Source: Ferrimonas aestuarii
GTDB lineage: Bacteria; Pseudomonadota; Gammaproteobacteria; Enterobacterales; Shewanellaceae
Reading direction: 5' to 3'
Length of the DNA: 64,000 nucleotides
Assembly (NCBI RefSeq): GCF_005116665.1
Contig: NZ_SWCJ01000003.1
Span: 62,001 to 126,000, forward strand
Under the pieces are notes generated by a model that saw nothing but the letters and a program-made list of their open reading frames with translations, ran no database searches and was not told the origin of the DNA. Position 1 is the first letter of the stretch; every line of letters begins with the position of its first letter. The translations under genes were made by a program, and so were the position numbers. Of the stretch, positions 56,315 through 64,000 are shown piece by piece.

Positions 56315-56429
56315 TCACCATTGGTTAGCCCGGCACTGCTGGGCTTTCTGATTTTTAACCCTGCTTGCGTAGCGTATTGCTAACACAATCAGGTAAGTTG
56401 TCATCAGGCCTATTCCTACGAGAATCATC

Positions 56430-56963
56430 ATGCTCAAACAGCTACTACTAACCAGCCTGCTAATTTCTACTGCCAGTCACGCTGCCATTAACCCTGATGA
56501 CATCAAAGGGGTGAAAGCAGTACAGTTTCCATCAGAGCGAGTCATCACTTCTGGCCAGCCTACCCCAACCCAGTTTGCCAAACTAAAGCAAGCTGGCGTG
56601 GATATGGTGATCAACTTAATTCCAGAGGGGAATCCAACAGGGCTAGACAACGAAGGGGAGTTGGTGGCCAAAGCTGACATGCTGTACGCCCGTATTGGCG
56701 TGGATTGGAAGCAGCCTACTCAACAGGACGTAAAACAGTTTCTGCAACTGATGGACGCTAACAAAGACAAAGACGTGCTGATCCACTGCGCTGCCAACTA
56801 CCGAGCGTCTGCATTTTACTACCTGTACCTGCTGCACTCCGGCGCTGAAGACAGCGCCAGCTTGCAAGGGGAAGCGATGGCACCTTGGGGAGAACTTAGC
56901 GAAAGTTTTAAAGAGTACCCACAATGGCAACAACTGATTGAGGAGACTAAAAAGAGCCTCTAA
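56430..56963 (+). CDS. Exported protein-tyrosine-phosphatase-like protein
   Basis: A 177-residue exported protein (signal peptide MLKQLLLTSLLISTASHA) with a dual-specificity phosphatase-like fold: ITSGQPTPTQFAKLKQAGVD, VINLIPE and the phosphate loop IHCAANYRASAF. The loop has four residues between Cys and Arg, one fewer than the classical CX5R, a form I recognise from this family. Activity and substrate are unknown. AGAATC precedes the start. A terminator overlaps its stop. Confidence 0.75.
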   Translation: MLKQLLLTSLLISTASHAAINPDDIKGVKAVQFPSERVITSGQPTPTQFAKLKQAGVDMVINLIPEGNPTGLDNEGELVAKADMLYARIGVDWKQPTQQDVKQFLQLMDANKDKDVLIHCAANYRASAFYYLYLLHSGAEDSASLQGEAMAPWGELSESFKEYPQWQQLIEETKKSL

Positions 56964-56974
56964 AGGGCTCTTTT
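56950..56974 (+). terminator. Intrinsic terminator
   Basis: A 9-bp stem (AAAAGAGCC / GGCTCTTTT) that includes the last codons of the phosphatase-like gene. The T-run follows immediately, giving termination right after translation ends. It may also serve the convergent lipoprotein gene. Confidence 0.85.
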
Positions 56975-56998
56975 GATTAAATCACTGAATGACTTTAG

Positions 56999-57349
56999 TT
57001 AAAGCGAGGCAAACAGTGACAAAGTAATGATCATTCCATAGATGGCTAACGCCCCTAGCGAGGTGCCGACGACCAAAGCCGTGGTTTTAAATACCGACAC
57101 CTCCTCCTTTTTGATCTCCGCGATATCCGCAAACTCGATCTGGGTACCACTGCCAGAAAGACTATGCTCATCCAAAGCGTCGACCACCAAAGTGAGCTGT
57201 TCACCAGTAAGGGTGACCACCTCAATCTCATCACCAACCTCAACAACTTGGGCGATGGAAGAATACTCCACTTGAGAGGAGTCAATTTGGCGAGTCGAAG
57301 TACACCCAGCCATGACCAAAATCAGTAGGCCGGCAATCAAATTCTTCAC
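56999..57349 (-). CDS. Small lipoprotein of unknown function
   Basis: A 116-residue lipoprotein (MKNLIAGLLILVMAGC, cysteine 16) with a soluble acidic domain containing beta-rich VEVGDEIEVVTLTGEQLTLVV and a C-terminal membrane helix (TTALVVGTSLGALAIYGMII). The latter is unusual for a lipoprotein. I do not recognise the family. Single gene. Confidence 0.7.
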   Translation of the reverse strand: MKNLIAGLLILVMAGCTSTRQIDSSQVEYSSIAQVVEVGDEIEVVTLTGEQLTLVVDALDEHSLSGSGTQIEFADIAEIKKEEVSVFKTTALVVGTSLGALAIYGMIITLSLFASL

Positions 57350-57553
57350 AGTACATCCTTAATTCCATGAAACTTGGTGGGCAGGGACTGCGCCACCATT
57401 TAGCTCTATCCTGTTGAACTTGAAGATAGAATCACTAACGACAGCATCATATAGAGGCCGTTATTGATGCAACTGAAAATGCATGAAAACCCTAGCCAAT
57501 AACAAGAAGTGCCAACCGGCTCATAAACATCAGTCAGAATAATAAACGGGAAA

Positions 57554-58132
57554 CTAAACGGCGCTTAGCGTTATGTTGAGCTCACCAGCGAGCTGCAGCA
57601 CTCTGTCACATTGGCCGCTGTCACAGGCAAAAGCGACATACTCATCGCTTCCCTGCTCCAGGTATAGCAGGGAGAATCCATGCCCCTTAAGCCACTGGCC
57701 ATATTGGTTCAGCACGGTTTCAATGGACTCGGGTTCCTCGGTCAATCCTTGGCAGTCAAACGTCGATGCAATGCCAAGTTGCTTGGCCAATGCGGCGGTT
57801 TGCGCAGCCACCTCATCGGTGGCCGCCCAGTCAATTCTCAGATAGACCCAGCTCTGCTCGCTCTGCCACACCTCCATTGTAGTCAGCACCAGCATCTCAA
57901 AGTCTGCATCGGTCAGCTCTGCGACACTCTCAGGAGCAAGCGCAATCTGACCGCCGGACAATAAGACCATCAGTTCAAGACGCTTTTGGCAACGCTTACG
58001 CTTATTTTTGGGGTACCAATACGGCGCGGTGATTACGGTGCCTATCAGCACAAAAGGCATCAAAATCAGATAATAGGCGCACTTAACCAGCGCTTTTATT
58101 AGCTCAAACCAAGATGAGCGTGTTGCCGTCAT
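57554..58132 (-). CDS. Membrane-anchored protein, possibly DUF6630-like
   Basis: A 192-residue protein with a helical N-terminal membrane segment (YYLILMPFVLIGTVITAPYW) followed by a basic stretch (KNKRKRCQKR) and a soluble alpha/beta domain. The end SLLYLEQGSDEYVAFACDSG resembles DUF6630 proteins; the match is tentative. It is the last gene of the seven-gene leftward cluster, 42 bp after the DUF3592 gene. Confidence 0.6.
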   Translation of the reverse strand: MTATRSSWFELIKALVKCAYYLILMPFVLIGTVITAPYWYPKNKRKRCQKRLELMVLLSGGQIALAPESVAELTDADFEMLVLTTMEVWQSEQSWVYLRIDWAATDEVAAQTAALAKQLGIASTFDCQGLTEEPESIETVLNQYGQWLKGHGFSLLYLEQGSDEYVAFACDSGQCDRVLQLAGELNITLSAV

Positions 58133-58174
58133 GACCGCTGTGCTCTACAGAGCGGTTCGGCAAGAGAGCTCCCC

Positions 58175-58687
58175 TTACACATGACGAACAATGTAGCTGT
58201 CTGGGTCTGACGTCATCTGCAAGTACATCACATAGCAGACCGGCAACAGCACCAAGGAGAACAACACTAACCCCACAATCATAAACAGATGCATGGTAGG
58301 CCGGATCACCGCGGTGTCGTGATCGCTGGGTTTATAATGCACCTGAATCATCTTGCCACTGGGGAACTGGGCCGCCAGCGCTTCGGCCTCTTCCAGAGAG
58401 TACCCGGGAATGGCGCCGGTAATGTCGGTTTTGTTGTTCTTGTGATGCACTTCGCCATCGATGATGTAGAGGTACTCAATGCCGACTTCGTAATGGGACT
58501 CGGCGCTGCTGCGTTCGTGGTAGCGCTCAACTATCCAGCAATCCACCACGATCCCCTTCGCCGTCGGCCAGTTGAATGAGGCATGAAATTGATGCACCAC
58601 ATAGGTCGCCAGCCCCACCGCAAAAGAGAAGATGATAAACATAAACCACATCAGGAAGGAGACTTGTGACAGCTTAAATCGCTTCAT
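58175..58687 (-). CDS. DUF3592 membrane protein
   Basis: A 170-residue protein with two helices (SFLMWFMFIIFSFAVGLATY and MHLFMIVGLVLFSLVLLPVC) and a periplasmic beta-rich domain between them. The domain shows NWPTAKGIVVDCWIVER, YEVGIEYLYIIDGEVHHKN and GKMIQVHYKPSDHDTAV, typical of DUF3592. Function unknown. It overlaps the upstream gene by 4 bp (ATGA). Confidence 0.78.
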   Translation of the reverse strand: MKRFKLSQVSFLMWFMFIIFSFAVGLATYVVHQFHASFNWPTAKGIVVDCWIVERYHERSSAESHYEVGIEYLYIIDGEVHHKNNKTDITGAIPGYSLEEAEALAAQFPSGKMIQVHYKPSDHDTAVIRPTMHLFMIVGLVLFSLVLLPVCYVMYLQMTSDPDSYIVRHV

Positions 58688-59103
58688 GGCTCACCTGCTT
58701 GAGCCGACATCAAAGCACGGTAACTTTTCACTAACCGTACCCCTGGCCACAGTGTTGCCGTTAAGGCCAAGATGGCACCAAGCAGGGCAAACATCAGCAG
58801 GTTGCCAAAATTCTCAGCACCATTACCGCTAAATAGGCCACCATGATTGTATTTGCCCGTCATCATCAATGAGCCAAAGGCCGCCAATTGCAAACCAAGG
58901 TGGAGCGCCACCGCCTGAATTAGGCTCAGGTATGCCTGCTTAAACGCAGCTCCCTGTTGCTGATACCAGGCGTAACCCGTCCACACCAGCAGCGCCGCCC
59001 ACAGCCACGCGGCGGGCAGCCAAACCCAGCTGCCCAAATAAATAACCACAGTGGCCAGATAGCTGCATTGCAGCGGCCTCAGTGCTGCTGACGCCTGAAC
59101 CAT
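58684..59103 (-). CDS. Small integral membrane protein, unknown
   Basis: A 139-residue protein with four predicted helices (CSYLATVVIYLGSWVW, LPAAWLWAALLVWTGYAW, LIQAVALHLGLQLAAFGSLM and NLLMFALLGAILALTATL). The start at 59103 was chosen because it overlaps the upstream stop (TAATG); a longer frame reaching 59178 would run inside the upstream gene. Family not recognised. Part of the leftward cluster. Confidence 0.65.
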   Translation of the reverse strand: MVQASAALRPLQCSYLATVVIYLGSWVWLPAAWLWAALLVWTGYAWYQQQGAAFKQAYLSLIQAVALHLGLQLAAFGSLMMTGKYNHGGLFSGNGAENFGNLLMFALLGAILALTATLWPGVRLVKSYRALMSAQAGEP

Positions 59104-59876
59104 TAGAAGTCGCCGTCCTTCCACAGGTAGCCTGGCAGTTCCGATTCGACAAAACGATAGCGCTCGCCGTCGAACCACAGCGTCTGCACGTGGGTACGGC
59201 TTTTATCTCGCTGGCGATTTTTCGGTTTGTAGGTCATCTTGCCCTTGGATTTGACCTTGATGTCGGCAAAGCCATAGTGCTTGCTGGACAGCATCTGCAA
59301 CTGAGATTTGGCGACCTCTTTATCCCAGCGCTGATTGTTGCCACAGTCCTTACCGTCATGCACTCGAGAATACTCCATCGGCAGGCGCTCTAGCACTGGG
59401 CTCAGAATGTGCTCTCGGTAGACAAACAGGGAAAAGTACTGACCTTTGTACTCCTTAGAGCAGGTCGGTTTGCGGCCAATATCCAGCCTTACTCCAAAGG
59501 CGCGTGTCTGTTGGTTGAGGGCGTAATTGGCGGTATCAAGCCAGATGCTATCTGGGCGAACCTTGGTGTAGCTGTCCTCCTCAATTTGCTGACGATACTT
59601 AGCCAGCACCTCATGGGAACTGCTGTCCATGATCAGCGTATTCCATTGATATACTCGCTCGCCCGCTGGGCCGCCATCGGTCCACACGTAATAGGATGCC
59701 AGCGTCAATTCAGGCTTATTTGGCAGAGCCTTACACACCGGCCAAGACAGCGGGCCAAAGAACTGCTTGTCCTCCTCCAGTGCCTCAATCTGATCCGAAG
59801 AGCAGCTTTGCGCCGCCTGCGCCATGGGGACGACCATCATCAGCGCCACAGCAATGGTAAATAGGGGCTTCATCAT
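59103..59876 (-). CDS. Exported protein of unknown function, paralogue of the 59897 gene
   Basis: A 257-residue protein with a signal peptide (MMKPLFTIAVALMMVVPMAQ). It is related to the gene just upstream: TANYALNQQTRAFGVRLDIG here aligns with KANYPLNDTTNAFAIRADLG there, and both have a segment reading FSLFVYREHILSPVLERLPM or its counterpart. Conserved cysteines (C-terminal of signal, VCKAL, PTCSKE, DCGNN) suggest disulphides. The translation start was placed at 59876 because AAAGGA lies upstream; a methionine one codon later is equally possible. Role unknown. Confidence 0.68.
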   Translation of the reverse strand: MMKPLFTIAVALMMVVPMAQAAQSCSSDQIEALEEDKQFFGPLSWPVCKALPNKPELTLASYYVWTDGGPAGERVYQWNTLIMDSSSHEVLAKYRQQIEEDSYTKVRPDSIWLDTANYALNQQTRAFGVRLDIGRKPTCSKEYKGQYFSLFVYREHILSPVLERLPMEYSRVHDGKDCGNNQRWDKEVAKSQLQMLSSKHYGFADIKVKSKGKMTYKPKNRQRDKSRTHVQTLWFDGERYRFVESELPGYLWKDGDF

Positions 59877-59896
59877 CCCTTGTCCTTTAACGATAT

Positions 59897-60706
59897 TCAT
59901 TGTTGCCACCACGTTTTTGCTGGCAGCGCTTCCCACTGCACTGGATAGCGGTGCCCATCAAACTTCAAGACAGTATCAAACTGAAGGGTCTCGCGCTTAA
60001 ACGACTCCTCCCACTGGCCAGGGGCGCTTTCGTCCACCGACTCTTGCGCCATTTCATCGTAGCTCTCAAGCACCGCCGTAGTGGATAATCTCAGATCACG
60101 ATAGCCGTTGGTTTTGGTATCAAGCAGCTCAAGCCGCCCTTCTCCTTTGAGGGTCTTGCTGTAACCTTCACGACTGCATGGGCTGCCTTCGGTTACCAAC
60201 TCCTGCTTCAACGGCAGGTATTTCATCACCGGTTTTAGGGCGTCCCCTTGGCGAACAAACAGGGTGACAAACTGGTCTCGCACTAGGGTCTGGCAATAGT
60301 CGTTCATCCCCAGATCGGCGCGAATGGCAAAAGCATTGGTGGTGTCATTGAGCGGGTAGTTGGCCTTATCGATGAAGAAGCGATCCTGTATCTGCTCCTC
60401 ATCCAGATCAATCAGCGCCCCGCCCCACAATCGCAGGTTGGTCGACGCCACCACTTGAGGCCGGTCGGCTTTGGCCAGTAACACGCGCCACAGCAGCGTC
60501 TGCTTGCCAGTGCCATAATTTTCCGCCCAAGTGTGATAGGAGATCACCCGCAATGACTCATCCGCAGGGTAGGCGCCACAGGTATGCAGTGAACCGCCTC
60601 CAAACTGATTGGAGTCCTCTTCCCAAACCCAAGTGTCCATTTCGGTACACTCAGCAAAGACACTGCCACTAAACAGCAGCGCCGCTACCAATATTGCTGG
60701 TTTCAT
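59897..60706 (-). CDS. Exported protein of unknown function, paralogue of the 59103 gene
   Basis: A 269-residue exported protein (signal peptide MKPAILVAALLFSGSVFAEC). It shares order and motifs with the following paralogue but diverges strongly, so the duplication is old. It contains several cysteines (C19, C43 and later YCQTL, PCSRE), probably in disulphides. It overlaps the lipoprotein gene upstream by 4 bp. I recognise no domain. Confidence 0.68.
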   Translation of the reverse strand: MKPAILVAALLFSGSVFAECTEMDTWVWEEDSNQFGGGSLHTCGAYPADESLRVISYHTWAENYGTGKQTLLWRVLLAKADRPQVVASTNLRLWGGALIDLDEEQIQDRFFIDKANYPLNDTTNAFAIRADLGMNDYCQTLVRDQFVTLFVRQGDALKPVMKYLPLKQELVTEGSPCSREGYSKTLKGEGRLELLDTKTNGYRDLRLSTTAVLESYDEMAQESVDESAPGQWEESFKRETLQFDTVLKFDGHRYPVQWEALPAKTWWQQ

Positions 60707-61575
60707 TCAAATTCTCTCTTTCCAATGACGGCTCGATAGACGCTGGTCCGATAACCTCGGCCAGGCACTCCACGGCGCAAAGGCACACTGTATTGGGCCT
60801 CTGGTCGCGGCGCGAAATCAAGCAGTTGCGGGGTGGCATAATAAAACACCCCCAGATATTGAGGTGCTAAATCGTCCTGTTTTAGCAAGTCGTATTGCAG
60901 GTCGTAGGCATGAACTGGCGTTGGGCCGACCTCTTCGCCCAGCTTCTCCGCCAATCCTAAATTGGCTCTGGCTGCGCCGCCATTTTCCACCCAGTTGGGG
61001 ATAAGCTCGCCGCCGCTCTGACGCTTAAGAGGCATCAGGTAATAATCCACCATCATCGGCGGCGGTCCCATCAAAGACAGGACATCCTGCAGAGCCAACA
61101 GGCTTTCTCGCTGCCTGTTGTCTACTTTCTTAAGCTGAGGGGCGTTGATCCCCATTACGATGGGCTCGCACAACTCGCGGTCCCACATATCCAGCGCTTC
61201 ACAATATCCCCGCCAAGCTGGGGTGCGGATCTTTACCAGCGCCGCCCCGTGGCCATCGGCCTCAAAGTGGCTGCCCAAGATCTCAAACTGTGTCGTCTTT
61301 CGGCTCTCCATAAAACGAGCCTCAAGCTTGGCACTGCGCTCCCCTTCGCAATACAGCAGCGGATAAGGCGTCTTGTTGCCCATTTTGGCGGCATCGTACA
61401 TACGTTTACGCTCCGCCTTGTCGTACTGGCACAGATTCAGCTGGCCCAGCAGAGTTTGAATCTGCTCGTCCTGATGGCGAGTTGAAACCCCACCTAAGCT
61501 GCTACAACCGCCAAGGGCCAGCATCGCCAAGCTCAGAAGCCCCACTTTCACGACAGTTCGGTATTGAGTCATCAT
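60703..61575 (-). CDS. Lipoprotein of unknown function
   Basis: A 290-residue lipoprotein (signal VVKVGLLSLAMLALGGC) with glycine/serine linker and an unrecognised soluble domain containing several cysteines and a proline-rich RGVPGRGYRTSVYRAV end. Its start overlaps the stop of the LRR gene (TGATGATG, with two possible methionines). It is the second gene of the leftward cluster, so probably works with the LRR protein and the two secreted paralogues. Confidence 0.68.
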   Translation of the reverse strand: MMTQYRTVVKVGLLSLAMLALGGCSSLGGVSTRHQDEQIQTLLGQLNLCQYDKAERKRMYDAAKMGNKTPYPLLYCEGERSAKLEARFMESRKTTQFEILGSHFEADGHGAALVKIRTPAWRGYCEALDMWDRELCEPIVMGINAPQLKKVDNRQRESLLALQDVLSLMGPPPMMVDYYLMPLKRQSGGELIPNWVENGGAARANLGLAEKLGEEVGPTPVHAYDLQYDLLKQDDLAPQYLGVFYYATPQLLDFAPRPEAQYSVPLRRGVPGRGYRTSVYRAVIGKREFE

Positions 61576-64000
61576 CAGTCTTCCAAAATCTCCAGATCCG
61601 GCATCGCTTTGCGAAGTGCCTCTGGGGCACGCAACGGCTCATAGTCCTCTTGATAGGTACCAAAGGTTGATGGCCTGGTGGCGCAGCGAAGATCCAGCTT
61701 CTTGAGAGACTTCAGTTTCATGATCACCTCAGGAAACTCGTAGAAGTGGTTGTAGGAGAGATCGAGCTCCTGCAGCTGTTTCAACTTGGCGAGCTTAGAG
61801 GGCAACTCTTCGATGTGGTTAAAGCTCAAATTGAGCTTGGTCAGTTCACTGTAGTGCTCAATTCCTTTCGGCAACTGGCCTAGATAGCAGTTACCCATGT
61901 TGAGTTCACGAATAACCTGCTGCTGCGGGAGCCACTCAGGCAGCGGCGCTTTCAAGGTTCCGATGCAGCCGCGATCCACAAGGAAGATGTCTGGGCTACG
62001 GTGGTAATCCATCCGCTGTTTGTCATTGCCCTGCTCAACCAACTTATAGAAGCCCGCCCCTCGACGCCAATTGAGGCAATCTCCCTCAACCAGACTTAAG
62101 ATCGCCTCTCGGCGCTGTGGCGTGTCCTCTTTGTGCTCCAGCAGCAACAGCAATCCATCACCTTGATGCTGGAAGTACTCCCAAGCAAACTCCAAACACA
62201 GCTCAATGCCCCAGTGCTTCACTCGGCGCTTAAGGCGCTTATAGAACTCGCTTTCGCCACTGTCGCTGTCCACATCACCATAAAACAGCACCGTATCGCC
62301 GATCGCTTGCTGGAACAAACCGTCTCCTTGGCCTCTTAGCAGCGAGCGAACCTGCTCCCGAAGGGCCTTATCTTTGGTGGTTTTCAGCACATAAAACAGC
62401 GGCATTCGCAGCGTAGGGGCCACCCCGCACTGCTCCAACATCTGCGCCGCCACTTTGTGGGCACTGGTATCGGGAGAGCGCAACATCGCCAGCACGTTGT
62501 CCACCATGGCCAACGTCCCCTCATCTTGCTGCTGCAACATCTCAGGCTTGGCCTGTCTTAACCAAGCGCCAAGCGCGCCATCGTCAATGATGACGTGACG
62601 GGCGGGGTCTATGCGATGCACATAGGTTGGCTTTTTGCCCACAACAACGTGGGTGACCGAATCGTCTAGGGTTTTGGCCAGGCTAAAGCCCAGCTCTTTG
62701 GCCTTGGCGTTAAGCTCGGCGGCCTTAAAGCCACTCTTGCCGCAGATAAATAGGCATGAGTGGTGATCGATGGACGTCTGCTCAAGGGCGTTGGCCCCAT
62801 GGCGTTCAAGCCCCTGCAGGCATGCACCATTAAGGGGCTTATATTGCTTCTCTAGGAAGGTGAGAATCAAACGGATGTCTTCACTCACAAACTCCTTCAC
62901 CTTGGCGCAGTCGTAGAGGGCACGGTAGCCGCGCTGCTTCTCCTCAAGGGTCAGCAGGCTGCGAGCCAAGATCCCCACCTCTTCCATCAGCTGCTCACTG
63001 CGACGGCTGCGCTTAGGAATATCCAATCGCCACCTAAGCTCTGGCAACTGCAGCAAAGCCAAGGGCGCAGCGCCTTCAGGGTGCGGTGCTAGGTAAAATT
63101 GGCGCAGTTTCGGCAAGCTCAATAGGGGCTGATAGCACAGCGCCTTGGCAGGCTCACTCTTAGGGTTCACCTCGATGCTAAGCTCGGCCAATGCGGTCAT
63201 GGCGCTGAGATCGCCCAAACCGCTCAGGCGACAATCTTTAAGCTCCAACTCTTCAAGCTGGGTCATCTGCCTGATGGGTTGTGGCAATGCCGCCCCCTCC
63301 ATGCCTACCAAGGTAAGGCGCTTAACCTGAGACAGCTTGGGCCAAAGCGCGCTTTCGGCTGCAACAGGCAGAATCTCAACCTGACTTAGGTTGGTTGCGC
63401 CACTGAGGGCTTCTACTGATTCAGCCTCCAAAGCGGGTAAGCTGGCTCTGCGTAACAGGTTACAGCGCTGAAGCAGAGCACTGAATCCCGGATAATCCAC
63501 AGGCTGATGCAGCTGCAGTCGATTGGAAACCGACTCTATGCCATCCAGCCACTGGGCTGGAATCGGCCCGGCGTGTTTGGGAAGCGACAGACTAAAGTTG
63601 ATAACCCGTTTCAGATCTGGGTAGGGCTGCGACGGGCTTTGCTTAAAGGGCAAATCCAGCTCGATGTCATCGGCTTCCGCGAGGCGATGCAGGAGCAGCT
63701 CGGCATCGTCACCACAGCTGCGGGCGCTGATATCCAGTTGCTTCATGCGCTCCGGCAGTGCCAATTTACACCGGCCCAATTTATCTAAAGACAGTTGCAG
63801 ATACTCAACCTGATGGGCAATGAAATTAACCACATTCAAAGGCGCTGCGGCGCGTTTCTGCTTAATGTAAAACGCCCCAGGCTTCTCCGAACCAAGCTCT
63901 ATGTCTAGGGCAGTCACCTCTTTGCCAAGCTCTAAGGTCAAGTTAAACGCCTTCACCTTGTGCTTAGCCGTTAAGGTCACTGTGCCTGCGTCGATGACCA
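61575..64000 (-). CDS. Leucine-rich-repeat protein with BRCT-like segment (5' end outside window)
   Basis: At least 801 residues from a GTG at 63980, but the frame stays open to the window edge, so the true start may lie outside. N-terminal leucine-rich repeats (LEELELKDCRLSGLGDLSAM and neighbours) come first. A BRCT-like segment follows (LFICGKSGFKAAELNAKAKE, then FSLAKTLDDSVTHVVVGKKP), then a helical HEAT-like region. C-terminal repeats (LTKLNLSFNHIEELPSKLA, LQELDLSYNHFYEFP) complete it. No signal peptide is visible in the part present. Such repeats are protein-interaction surfaces. It begins a seven-gene cluster of secreted and membrane proteins; function unknown. Confidence 0.7.
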   Translation of the reverse strand, partial: VIDAGTVTLTAKHKVKAFNLTLELGKEVTALDIELGSEKPGAFYIKQKRAAAPLNVVNFIAHQVEYLQLSLDKLGRCKLALPERMKQLDISARSCGDDAELLLHRLAEADDIELDLPFKQSPSQPYPDLKRVINFSLSLPKHAGPIPAQWLDGIESVSNRLQLHQPVDYPGFSALLQRCNLLRRASLPALEAESVEALSGATNLSQVEILPVAAESALWPKLSQVKRLTLVGMEGAALPQPIRQMTQLEELELKDCRLSGLGDLSAMTALAELSIEVNPKSEPAKALCYQPLLSLPKLRQFYLAPHPEGAAPLALLQLPELRWRLDIPKRSRRSEQLMEEVGILARSLLTLEEKQRGYRALYDCAKVKEFVSEDIRLILTFLEKQYKPLNGACLQGLERHGANALEQTSIDHHSCLFICGKSGFKAAELNAKAKELGFSLAKTLDDSVTHVVVGKKPTYVHRIDPARHVIIDDGALGAWLRQAKPEMLQQQDEGTLAMVDNVLAMLRSPDTSAHKVAAQMLEQCGVAPTLRMPLFYVLKTTKDKALREQVRSLLRGQGDGLFQQAIGDTVLFYGDVDSDSGESEFYKRLKRRVKHWGIELCLEFAWEYFQHQGDGLLLLLEHKEDTPQRREAILSLVEGDCLNWRRGAGFYKLVEQGNDKQRMDYHRSPDIFLVDRGCIGTLKAPLPEWLPQQQVIRELNMGNCYLGQLPKGIEHYSELTKLNLSFNHIEELPSKLAKLKQLQELDLSYNHFYEFPEVIMKLKSLKKLDLRCATRPSTFGTYQEDYEPLRAPEALRKAMPDLEILED

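Noticed and set aside
63980..63982. GTG 63980 as the start of the LRR protein
   Set aside because: No ribosome site is visible and the frame stays open to the window edge, so the start cannot be set.
1..64000. tRNA, rRNA, CRISPR, insertion sequence or prophage
   Set aside because: I looked for them and saw no cloverleaf, spacer array, transposase or phage gene.

Overview
The window looks like a chromosomal segment from a marine, facultatively anaerobic gammaproteobacterium of the Shewanella/Ferrimonas type. This is inferred from gene content: an extracellular DMSO-reductase operon with an MtrA/MtrB-like decaheme cytochrome and outer-membrane barrel, a TorF-type porin, a Fur-controlled TonB receptor and an ECF/ChrR photo-oxidative stress locus. 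I see no phage, insertion sequence, CRISPR array, tRNA or rRNA.

Left part (1-14,700): an M16 metalloprotease lipoprotein; a TonB-dependent receptor with a perfect Fur-like palindrome; an exported protein with a RelA/SpoT nucleotidyltransferase fold; a chemoreceptor; a LON-domain / ECF sigma / ChrR anti-sigma operon facing a DUF2878 / chalcone-isomerase-like / DUF3833 operon; a four-repeat DUF4397 lipoprotein; and a TorF-type porin.

Centre (14,750-30,840): one long leftward operon encodes a complete ethanolamine-utilisation bacterial microcompartment. Transcription order is eutS-P-Q-T-D-M-M'-N-E-J-G-A-B-C-L, then a PduS-like flavin/Fe-S protein, a PduT-like Fe-S trimeric shell protein, and an APC-type ethanolamine permease. 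Ethanolamine enters through the permease. EutBC splits it to acetaldehyde and ammonia, and EutE/EutG/EutD convert acetaldehyde to acetyl-CoA, ethanol and acetyl-phosphate inside the shell. EutA and EutT maintain the B12 cofactor. eutH, eutK and eutR are absent. Directly upstream, in the same orientation but behind its own terminator, is a protein fusing a dCache sensor to a pentameric-ligand-gated-ion-channel-like module. I regard this as the most unusual protein of the window.

Right-centre (33,000-49,600): an M28 peptidase with an ABC-2 exporter; a porin / FMN-binding / PepSY electron-transfer operon; a glycine-zipper protein; an orphan ParA; an SDR; a methyltransferase; and the dmsE-F-A-B-G operon. 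An AT-rich gene-free stretch of about 0.9 kb follows.

Right part (50,400-64,000): a cysteine-less thioredoxin-fold protein, small membrane proteins, a siroheme-synthase-type CysG N-domain protein, a tandem pair of DUF3137-like membrane proteins, a phosphatase-like secreted protein, and a tightly overlapping seven-gene leftward cluster. That cluster is headed by a leucine-rich-repeat/BRCT-like protein running off the right edge, followed by secreted, lipoprotein and membrane proteins of unknown function.
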